In this document: piece after piece, positions 1-5,929 of the stretch | How the letters are laid out: each line of letters starts with the position of its first letter | How positions within the stretch are numbered: the first letter of the stretch is position 1 | Origin: CAZHZT01 sp964537285 | GTDB lineage: Bacteria; Bacteroidota; Bacteroidia; Chitinophagales; Saprospiraceae | Direction of reading: 5' to 3' | DNA length: 37,464 nucleotides | Assembly: GCA_964537285.1 (NCBI GenBank) | Contig: CAZHZT010000050.1 | Span: forward strand, 1 to 37,464 | Translations under genes and position numbers: made by a program | Notes under the pieces: model-generated | Seen by the model: the letters and a program-made list of their open reading frames with translations, nothing else | The model's database searches: none | Told to the model about the DNA's origin: nothing

Positions 1-52
1 AATTAGGCCTGCTTCATGTTCTTAAAATGTTTACCAAATGAAATCATCTAGA
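1..52. repeat. Right half of a palindromic MITE-like element
   Basis: This stretch matches, with a few differences, the right half of the complete palindromic element at 32855-32964, including the internal GGCCTGCTT and the end CCAAATGAAATCATCTAGA. The left half would lie just before the window. The element therefore sits immediately upstream of cas6, and the CRISPR locus lies between two copies in the same orientation about 32.9 kb apart. No target duplication can be checked here. Confidence 0.8.
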
Positions 53-81
53 GCCCATATTGATCACCAAATGACAAAGTT

Positions 82-876
82 ATGCAGTTTAAAATTAGCT
101 TCCAACTACAACAGCCCGGGCAACTTTTGCCTCTCTCTTATCAATACGAATTAAGCGCCTGGATTTATAAACTGATCAGTGCTTCCGACTCTGCCTTTGG
201 TCGCTTTTTACATACTCAAGGGTACACGTCAAATAACAAACGCTTTAAGTTTTTTACTTTTTCCAGCTTATATGTGCCTGAATTCGAAATTCAAGGAGAT
301 CGCATGAAAATACTATCTCCCAACATTTCGTTCGTCGTTTCTTTCCTTGTACAGCAGGCTGCTCAAGACATGATTATTGGCCTATTCCAAAACCAACAAT
401 TAAGACTAGGAGACAGAATCAGCCAGGTTGACTTGAGTGTCGAACAAGTGCATACATTGCCCACCCTGAAAATAGAAAAGTCTACGGTCAAATTACGAGC
501 TACCTCTCCACTATTGGTAAGCCAGCCAGAAGAGAAAGAGAATGGAAAGCTGCAACATCAGTACCTCAGCCCAGCTCAAAAAAATTACAGCCATTACTTT
601 TGGAAAAACTTATTCGACAAGCATCATACAGCGCAGAAACACCAGCTAATCGGTGATTGGCCTGAAAAACCGGTACCTATATTTCGATTGCTCTCAACCT
701 CCCCGAAAAAACGAGGCATCCGCATCAAAGCATTTACAGATGCAGAAACCAAAATCATTGGTTATATGTATGACTTCGAGCTTACCGCTCCACCCGAGAT
801 TATTCGCATGGGTATGCTAGCTGGCTTTGGAGGCGAAAATGCCCTCGGATTCGGTGCTACGCGCATCATTGGTTAA
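82..876 (+). CDS. cas6: CRISPR pre-crRNA endoribonuclease Cas6
   Basis: Cas6 cuts the long array transcript inside each repeat and leaves the 8-nt 5' handle ATTGAAAC on mature crRNAs. The 264-residue protein ends in the glycine-rich loop GFGGENALGFG (residues 248-258) that marks the family. Near the N-terminus, Tyr29 and His44 have the same 15-residue spacing as the catalytic Tyr and His of Pyrococcus Cas6, and Lys53 is a candidate for the third residue; this assignment is inference. The length is usual for the family. The gene lies 26 bp before the WYL regulator gene and is separated from the rest of the cas genes by a 0.9-kb control region, so the two may form their own transcript. It starts 30 bp after a palindromic element that crosses the window edge, so its promoter is only partly visible. 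Confidence 0.93.
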   Translation: MQFKISFQLQQPGQLLPLSYQYELSAWIYKLISASDSAFGRFLHTQGYTSNNKRFKFFTFSSLYVPEFEIQGDRMKILSPNISFVVSFLVQQAAQDMIIGLFQNQQLRLGDRISQVDLSVEQVHTLPTLKIEKSTVKLRATSPLLVSQPEEKENGKLQHQYLSPAQKNYSHYFWKNLFDKHHTAQKHQLIGDWPEKPVPIFRLLSTSPKKRGIRIKAFTDAETKIIGYMYDFELTAPPEIIRMGMLAGFGGENALGFGATRIIG

Positions 877-902
877 GACAAAAATTCCAAAAAGACAACT
901 TC

Positions 903-1823
903 ATGGCAGCAGAATACGGAACCAAATTACGCCTGCTTCGCGTATTAAAAGCCATTCAGGAATGGCCATTTCACTATAAGAAAAGACAATTAGCGCAGCT
1001 CTACGATTGCGACCCTGACACTATAAAAAGTGATTTTGAGGCTATTCGAAATGCTGGTTTCGATCTCATCTTTGATTCTAAATACCGCTATGGGTTTTCT
1101 GCCGACAAGCCCTTCGAAGAACTCAAAGAAATGCTAGAGCTTGCTCCCGAAGATCAGCTTCGGTTATTGAAAGCCTTGGAGAATTTGGCTCCCAAGGACC
1201 AGAAATTCGAAGCTTTAAAACGCAAGCTGGCTTCCTTATTTGATTTTTCGAGTAAAGAACAGCTCCTGATGCGACGCCCCTATATCAGCAAAATCAAATT
1301 GTTAGAAAACGCTCAGGAAGCTAAACGCCAGGTGATCCTGGTAGATTATCATTCATCCAACAGCAACCGGGTTTCGGACCGGCAAGTAGAAGCCTTCTAT
1401 TTCAAAGCAGAAGAAGATATGATCCAGGCTTTTGATGTAGATAAGCAGGCGCTAAAGCATTTTCGCATTTCCCGTATCCGCCGTATTCGACTTACAGAAA
1501 CAGCCTGGGCTCACGAAACGCAGCACAAAGTATTGGCCACGGATCCTTTTCGCATTGTGGATGACCAGCAGGTGCGGGTACACCTGCGGTTAAAGGTCGG
1601 CGCTTATAATGAATTAATAGAGCGTTTCCCACTGTCGAAAGCCTATATTCAGGAAGATGCTTTAGAAGAGGGCGTTTTTGATTTTCAGTGTTGGGTGAAT
1701 CACCGTTTTTTCGGCATTACCAATTTTATCCTGGGCTATTACCATCAGATTGTGGAGATTATTGAACCCGAATCGTTAAAAAGCCATTTGAGAGAAGCTG
1801 TCGAAGGCATGAAATTTAAGTGA
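903..1823 (+). CDS. WYL-domain transcriptional regulator
   Basis: This 306-residue protein has an N-terminal helix-turn-helix (about residues 9-62, with the pattern LAQLYDCDPDTIKSDFEAIR), a WYL domain at about 135-200 with the basic tail FRISRIRRI, and a C-terminal extension at about 215-300. WYL proteins are ligand-sensing regulators that often accompany CRISPR-Cas and other defence loci; several bind nucleic acid. The gene follows cas6 by 26 bp on the same strand and precedes the divergent control region of the main cas operon. Control of the cas operon is therefore the likely job, but no binding site can be assigned from sequence alone. The start ATG is directly after the cas6 intergenic spacer and no better upstream start is seen. 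Confidence 0.85.
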   Translation: MAAEYGTKLRLLRVLKAIQEWPFHYKKRQLAQLYDCDPDTIKSDFEAIRNAGFDLIFDSKYRYGFSADKPFEELKEMLELAPEDQLRLLKALENLAPKDQKFEALKRKLASLFDFSSKEQLLMRRPYISKIKLLENAQEAKRQVILVDYHSSNSNRVSDRQVEAFYFKAEEDMIQAFDVDKQALKHFRISRIRRIRLTETAWAHETQHKVLATDPFRIVDDQQVRVHLRLKVGAYNELIERFPLSKAYIQEDALEEGVFDFQCWVNHRFFGITNFILGYYHQIVEIIEPESLKSHLREAVEGMKFK

Positions 1824-2042
1824 GGAGCAAAGGGATTTTGAGCCTGGGGAGAATTTCAGGGGGGTATTCAGTCCCCTTGCCGCCCCTTGGCCCCTTGAAA
1901 CAAAGTGTCTTTTAAGACGTAAATTAAAAAGACAACCAAGTGAAAAGCCTGCCAATACAACGTTTCTGAGATATCCTAGCAATTTTTCAAGGCTTTTTGA
2001 GCTCTGGGGTGGTGAGTACCCTGGGGTGGGGTGGATATTTGT
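1824..2042. other. Intergenic stretch after the WYL gene, no gene seen
   Basis: I see no convincing coding region on either strand. A GC-rich part carries C runs at 1872-1896. A short palindrome GTCTTTTAAGAC lies near 1907-1918 and could end the cas6-WYL transcript, but it lacks a clear T tract. Three runs of GGGG occur between about 2005 and 2032. The crRNA-like gene on the minus strand ends at the right border of this stretch. Confidence 0.5.
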
Positions 2043-2070
2043 AAAAAAACAAGGCAGCCCAAAGGCTGCC
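2043..2070 (-). terminator. Rho-independent terminator of the crRNA-like RNA
   Basis: Read on the minus strand, a perfect 7-bp stem GGCAGCC/GGCTGCC (2070-2053) with a 4-nt loop is followed by TTGTTTTTTT. On the plus strand the hairpin is followed by no T run, so the terminator works for minus-strand transcription. The only candidate upstream on that strand is the crRNA-like unit at 2080-2167. Confidence 0.8.
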
Positions 2071-2160
2071 GCTATGAATTTATAGATTCCAATTTAGTTC
2101 AATTAAAGATATGATCATGATTAACAAAAGACTAAATCTTTCAATTCCATTTGGAATCTG
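2043..2160 (-). ncRNA. crRNA-like regulatory RNA (CreR-type) aimed at the cas operon promoter
   Basis: Seen in sequence on the minus strand: a degenerate repeat at 2167-2138 whose 3' 12 nt (TGGAATTGAAAG) match the array repeat except for the last base; a 28-nt spacer at 2137-2110; a second degenerate repeat at 2109-2080 matching the 30-nt array repeat at 21 positions without gaps; then a terminator. In the second repeat the stem arms AATC/GATT have become AATT/AATT, so pairing is kept. The first 20 spacer nt match 18/20 at 2235-2254, next to the -33 box of the cas promoter. Mismatches fall at spacer positions 6 and 13, and the last 8 nt do not match. The site is preceded by CCT, which fits the CCN PAM inferred from array spacers. 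Known: such RNAs (CreR) load on Cascade and repress cas promoters without cleavage. Inferred: the same role here. The 5' end is placed from the promoter. Confidence 0.8.
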
Positions 2161-2162
2161 AA

Positions 2163-2194
2163 CCAAGTTACAAATTTTTTCACAAAAAAACAAG
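2163..2194 (-). promoter_or_regulatory. Candidate promoter of the crRNA-like RNA
   Basis: On the minus strand, CTTG (2194-2191) is followed after exactly 20 nt by TAACTTGG (2170-2163), one mismatch from TAnnTTTG. The 20-nt spacing is the same as in three other promoters proposed in this window. Transcription would begin near 2157, so the first degenerate repeat would be transcribed only from about its middle, including the small hairpin ATTCC-AAAT-GGAAT. Confidence 0.5.
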
Positions 2195-2231
2195 TCCATA
2201 AAAGACTGTAAATCAAATTATTAAAAACTAT

Positions 2232-2254
2232 CCTATTTATTCTTTTTTTAATCA
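2232..2254 (+). promoter_or_regulatory. Predicted binding site of the crRNA-like RNA: PAM CCT plus 20-nt partial protospacer
   Basis: CCT at 2232-2234 is followed by 20 nt that agree with the spacer of the crRNA-like RNA except at its positions 6 and 13. Matching stops at 2254, three bases before the -33 box of the cas operon promoter. A bound Cascade complex would extend over that box. The lack of PAM-distal pairing is expected to prevent Cas3 recruitment and cleavage; this is inference from type I systems. Confidence 0.75.
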
Positions 2255-2256
2255 GT

Positions 2257-2288
2257 GTTGACAAGCAAGATTCAAAGTAATATCTTTG
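2257..2288 (+). promoter_or_regulatory. Promoter of the main cas operon
   Basis: GTTG (2257-2260) is followed after 20 nt by TATCTTTG (2281-2288), a perfect match to the Bacteroidota -7 consensus TAnnTTTG. Transcription would begin near 2294 and the first start codon, of the broken winged-helix gene, is at 2320. The leader is A/T-rich without a Shine-Dalgarno sequence, as usual in this phylum. The predicted crRNA-like RNA target directly abuts the -33 box. Confidence 0.75.
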
Positions 2289-2319
2289 TGGTAAATTAAA
2301 TAAAAAAAATAGTTTTATT

Positions 2320-2740
2320 ATGAATTTAAACGAAAGAGATTTGGAGCTTGCTAAGACAATATTAAGTGCTTATAAACTTCAAAAAAGTTATGACAATTCA
2401 GTTGTAATTATTTTTGAGAATCCCAATAAAATAATTGGTAGTGGGTAGAATCCGTTGATGGATTTATCTAATAAGCTTTACAACTTAAGGTTAACACTCC
2501 TCATCAACCGGTTTTACCCACTACCAAATAATTGTAGGAGATAGACGAATAACTTTAAAAAAAACATCATCGGTACAGACTCTACTTGTTAGGTTAAATA
2601 GGTTAAAAGAAAAAAAGATTATTCATTCTTTCGAAAAACAAGGTAGCACTAAAGTAATCAAAATAATCATGCGAGAAATAAGAAAACAGAAAGAAAATAA
2701 AGTAAAACGTATTAATCAACTTCAGCTTCAGTTGTTATGA
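2320..2740 (+). pseudogene. Small winged-helix-like gene broken by a MITE, first gene of the cas operon
   Basis: An ATG at 2320 opens a frame that now stops at 2446-2448 inside an inserted element, giving 42 residues. If the 89-bp element and one copy of its 8-bp target duplication (2437-2533) are removed, the frame continues without a stop to TGA at 2738-2740 and encodes 107 residues. That stop overlaps the cas8 ATG (2737) as ATGA, which is typical of translational coupling. The insertion adds 97 bp, so it also shifts the frame. The restored protein has a basic helical stretch followed by a beta-hairpin-like segment (SVQTLLVRLNRLKEKK, then HSFEKQGSTKVIKI), which suggests a winged helix-turn-helix. 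I do not recognise the family; a regulator or an accessory Cas protein are both possible. The break looks recent, because the downstream part holds no further stop. Confidence 0.8.
2429..2533. mobile_element. 89-bp MITE with 24-bp inverted repeats and an 8-bp target duplication
   Basis: The element spans 2437-2525. Its ends, 2437-2460 and 2502-2525, are inverted repeats of 24 bp with three mismatches and begin GGTAGTGGGTA. The direct repeat AAATAATT flanks it at 2429-2436 and 2526-2533. It has no coding capacity, so it must have been moved by a transposase elsewhere. GG-starting ends and 8-bp duplications are features of the IS1595 family, but the family assignment is only a suggestion. Confidence 0.88.
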
Positions 2741-4137
2741 AAGAAAAACAAAACGTAAATTTCGATTGGTTAACCCGCCGGACGGGTGATCCTTTTGCAG
2801 ATGTTGGAGGGATTGTGCTAAGAAGCTTAATGCGAGAAAAAGGAGATGGTTTCAACTTATTACAAACAATAGAACAAGTTGCAAAGATCTATGTCAATGA
2901 TTGGAGTGCAAAGCTCAATGCATTTTTTCTAAATTCAAAAATCACCCAGCCAGCCTTTAAAGGTCCTCGCAAGATTACCGAGACTTTAAAGTTTTTCAAG
3001 GGATTATTGGACGAGCGAGAACCATTTGAGGAAGGATACTGTAGGATTTTAGGCGAAAAAACTAAATTATTCCAGGGAGGAAGAGACAATCATATTCTTT
3101 CCGGCTCAGGTACCTTCATTAACTTTCATCATGGTTTTCAAGGCGGAGTAATGCTTTCAAAAGAAGCCTTAATCAGAATGTTCTTCGTTCCTCTGGGCTG
3201 CATCCAGCTCAATGATAAGATCGCACTGCTTAGTAGCAATAATGAAGAACTAATTGAGTATTTCGTTGCTGAAAACCAACATCAAAATACTCGAAAAATA
3301 GCTAGCCGGATTTCCGAAGGAATACATAAAGCGAAATACAAAACTCCTTCTAGCGCATTATTTGATTTTGCGCTTCAATGGATTAAAGAGAGTAAAGACA
3401 CCGAAACCCAAAATAATGATATTAACCTCTATCATTTCACGAACTTCGGGGCCACCCCTGAAGTGAATCTACACAATTTTAATGCTTCACTTTTCAAGTT
3501 TTATGCCCGAGTTCAGTTCAGAACATTAAAACCAGACTGGGATAAGTTTTCTCATTCCTTTTTCAGAAATAAAAACGCCAAGTACCTGTACGAAACCGAC
3601 ACTTTCGAGCTAACTGAAAAAAAGGAGACATTCTCCATTCAATTTGAAGAGTACAAAGGTTGGAGAAACAGCCTCTATGACAGGCTAATAGAAGGAAAAA
3701 CTATTCTTCGCCTTATCTTAAATTGGGTAAGTAAAAAAGACCACCCTTTGAATTTTGAAATTGTGAAACTTTATCAAATAATTCTAAAAGATATGAATGA
3801 AAAAACGCTAAACATAATCGAGCGTATTGCAGAATATGTATTAAATGATTCATCGAACATAAAAAAGCACCTTCGCAACTTACAAAAGCCACGAAAAGCT
3901 TATGCATTCCGCACAGCTTTAAGAAGGCTAGAGGAAGACAATCTAGCCAAAAGAAATCCTAATCCATTGTTTTCTCTAGAAGAATATGCTCTGGAACTTT
4001 TCCCCGACGGTACTTATTGGCAGGAAATTCAAGATTTACTCTTAATCGCCATTTATCAAAAGATGCACGAACAGGAAATATGGTTAAATGACTATGAGAT
4101 TACTATTTCAAAAGAATTGGAAGAAAAAAGCAATTAA
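2737..4137 (+). CDS. cas8b: Type I-B Cascade large subunit Cas8b1 (Cst1-like)
   Basis: The large subunit of the type I-B effector recognises the PAM and recruits Cas3. The 466-residue protein begins with WLTRRTGDPFADVGGIVL, the opening pattern of the Cst1/Cas8b1 family (Tneap-type I-B), and is followed by cas7 and cas5 as expected. Family members usually carry two CxxC zinc knuckles. Here only one cysteine of each seems to remain, in YCRILGEKT (Cys102) and VPLGCIQLN (Cys155), so zinc binding is probably lost. The start ATG overlaps the stop of the broken upstream gene by 4 bp. That break may reduce its translation if coupling mattered. The stop lies 20 bp before cas7. Confidence 0.83.
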   Translation: MKEKQNVNFDWLTRRTGDPFADVGGIVLRSLMREKGDGFNLLQTIEQVAKIYVNDWSAKLNAFFLNSKITQPAFKGPRKITETLKFFKGLLDEREPFEEGYCRILGEKTKLFQGGRDNHILSGSGTFINFHHGFQGGVMLSKEALIRMFFVPLGCIQLNDKIALLSSNNEELIEYFVAENQHQNTRKIASRISEGIHKAKYKTPSSALFDFALQWIKESKDTETQNNDINLYHFTNFGATPEVNLHNFNASLFKFYARVQFRTLKPDWDKFSHSFFRNKNAKYLYETDTFELTEKKETFSIQFEEYKGWRNSLYDRLIEGKTILRLILNWVSKKDHPLNFEIVKLYQIILKDMNEKTLNIIERIAEYVLNDSSNIKKHLRNLQKPRKAYAFRTALRRLEEDNLAKRNPNPLFSLEEYALELFPDGTYWQEIQDLLLIAIYQKMHEQEIWLNDYEITISKELEEKSN

Positions 4138-4157
4138 TAATCTTTTAAAAACACAAT

Positions 4158-5252
4158 ATGAAAAATTTAAAAACTCAAGGATTCATTCTAATAGATGTAG
4201 ATGTTGCCGCACTAAACAATGCTGGCAAAAGCACTACTAGTAGTTTCGATAATGCTGTTGCCACTAAAAGTATTAGAAAGAATGGAAGAAAACACACTTA
4301 CGTTTCAGGGCAAGCGTGGAGAAATTGGTGGCGAACTACACTACAACAGCAATTAAATTGGGATCTTTCTCCCATAACTCGTGAAAGTAAAATTGCTTTC
4401 ACGGAAGCCAATCCCATAGCCTATCCAGATGATGATATTTTTGGATATATGCGCGCCGCTAAAGCAGAAAAACTAGATGAGAATGGAGAAGTAATGAAAG
4501 ATAAAAAGGGGAATCCCAAAATGGAAAATGTAACCGTTACAAGAATTTCTCCATTAAAAAATTCAGCTATTATTTCAGTTGCATCTATTGATACTGAAGA
4601 GCATTGGTCAAGCATGGCAAGACAAGAAGAGGATTCCGTTCCCTATAGTAAAGAAGAGTATAGTGCAATAATGAAGGGTATGTTTGCTCTTGATTTGACA
4701 CAAGCTGGCACTTTTTCAAATTATAATAAAACAGGTTTTAAAAACCTAACGGATATATTAAAGCTAAAAGCATTAGAAAATGGCGCATATGAAACTGCAG
4801 ACCCTTTTGTGAAAAATGCCAATGGTGAACCACAAAAACTTATTCGTTTACCTAAAGATGTAAGAATAAAAAGGGTTACGGAGACAATAAAAGCTCTTAA
4901 GTTTATTACTGGAGGAGCTATGCAAACTAGCAACATGGCTGATGTCGCGCCCAAATTTATTATCCTTTCCACAATGTCAGTGGGCAATCATCCTTTCACC
5001 CATGTTTTCAGTTCCGGAGTAAATGGTAGAACTGTTAAATTTAATGCAGATGGATTAGAGGAAGTGCTAAAAGACTTTGAAAAGCAATTTGAAGGAAATA
5101 TTTATATCGGAACAAGAAAAGGATTTTTGGACAGAGAAGACTCGAATGCACTAGAAGAAGTAGTTAATAGTTTTGACCACGTTCATCTTAAGTCTGTGAA
5201 CGAAGCGATTGACACCTACTGCAAAGAAATAGAAACCCTGATTAAAATATGA
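4158..5252 (+). CDS. cas7: Cascade backbone subunit Cas7 (Cst2/DevR family)
   Basis: Cas7 polymerises along the crRNA spacer to form the backbone of the effector. The 364-residue protein opens with the ferredoxin-like strand FILIDVDVAALNNAG and then has ATKSIRKNGRKHTYVSGQAWRNWWR within residues 35-60, a highly conserved pattern of the Cst2/DevR group (pieces of it are enough for recognition). The middle shows a lysine-rich, probably flexible insertion near 110-125. It lies between cas8 and cas5 and its stop overlaps the cas5 start as ATGA, so the two are probably made in a coupled way, although the backbone subunit is needed in several copies. Confidence 0.9.
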   Translation: MKNLKTQGFILIDVDVAALNNAGKSTTSSFDNAVATKSIRKNGRKHTYVSGQAWRNWWRTTLQQQLNWDLSPITRESKIAFTEANPIAYPDDDIFGYMRAAKAEKLDENGEVMKDKKGNPKMENVTVTRISPLKNSAIISVASIDTEEHWSSMARQEEDSVPYSKEEYSAIMKGMFALDLTQAGTFSNYNKTGFKNLTDILKLKALENGAYETADPFVKNANGEPQKLIRLPKDVRIKRVTETIKALKFITGGAMQTSNMADVAPKFIILSTMSVGNHPFTHVFSSGVNGRTVKFNADGLEEVLKDFEKQFEGNIYIGTRKGFLDREDSNALEEVVNSFDHVHLKSVNEAIDTYCKEIETLIKI

Positions 5253-5929
5253 AGGTATTCCGTGTTGACATCACAGCCTGGACGGCAAGCTTTCGATACC
5301 CAAACCTCATAAGCGGTGTTCAACCAACACTGGAAGTCCCTCCATTGAGTACCGTTTTAGGTATCCTTAATGCAGCCTCTGGCCAATACCTTGATTTGAA
5401 TGGTCTTGAAGTTGGCTATTATTTCGAATTCACCGGTAAAGCTTTTGACCTGGAAACTATTTATATGGTTCAATCAGATTCAAAAGGTAGACCTTCTAAT
5501 AATGCCAAGGCGAATATTACAAGAAGAGAGTTCATGGGAGATGTAAAACTGTCCCTCTATCTACAGGATCAAAGAATAGTGCAATTCCTTGAAGAACCGT
5601 ACTATGACATTTTACTTGGTAGGTCAGGTGATTTGGCAACGGTTTCAAAAGCTAAAGAGGTCGATCTAATAGAAAAACCATTGGCTAATAAAATAAAAGG
5701 ACAAATAGTCCCTCTGAAAGACAATTTCCTTCCTGGAAATATTCAGGCATTACCCAAATATTTTAGCAATGAATTTCCCAGGAAAAATCTCGGAACCGAG
5801 CCTTACACCGTAATCCCCTTCCACACAAATGACTTTTCGACTAACCTTACTGCATTCAGAGATGAATCCCAAGGTAAGAAAGGGGTAGATATTTATTTCC
5901 ATAACCTTGACCTCAGCGATAATGAATGA
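5249..5929 (+). CDS. cas5: Cascade subunit Cas5 (type I-B)
   Basis: Cas5 caps the 5' handle of the crRNA in the effector complex. The protein has 226 residues, opens with a RAMP-like strand (MKVFRVDITAWTASFRYP), and carries the family pattern PPLSTVLGILNAASG at about residues 31-45. Its start overlaps the cas7 stop by 4 bp, and its end overlaps the cas3 start region. The order cas8-cas7-cas5-cas3 is the standard I-B arrangement. No catalytic ribonuclease role is expected because a separate Cas6 is present. Confidence 0.88.
   Translation: MKVFRVDITAWTASFRYPNLISGVQPTLEVPPLSTVLGILNAASGQYLDLNGLEVGYYFEFTGKAFDLETIYMVQSDSKGRPSNNAKANITRREFMGDVKLSLYLQDQRIVQFLEEPYYDILLGRSGDLATVSKAKEVDLIEKPLANKIKGQIVPLKDNFLPGNIQALPKYFSNEFPRKNLGTEPYTVIPFHTNDFSTNLTAFRDESQGKKGVDIYFHNLDLSDNE

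Noticed and set aside
1776..1982. A 68-codon minus-strand frame after the WYL gene
   Set aside because: No recognisable protein features, overlaps the WYL end and low-complexity C/G sequence.
2005..2036. Possible G-quadruplex from GGGG runs
   Set aside because: Only three runs of four G are clear and one loop is long; no further support.
2200..2214. A second resemblance to the crRNA-like spacer (ATTTA and GTCTTTT on the minus strand)
   Set aside because: The two parts are separated by two extra bases, so the seed is interrupted and no regular pairing is possible. It may be chance in A/T-rich sequence.
2000..2320. A CreTA-like toxin-antitoxin, with the crRNA-like RNA as antitoxin
   Set aside because: No small toxin gene with a promoter matching the spacer is visible nearby; the best match lies at the cas promoter, so cas regulation explains the data better.
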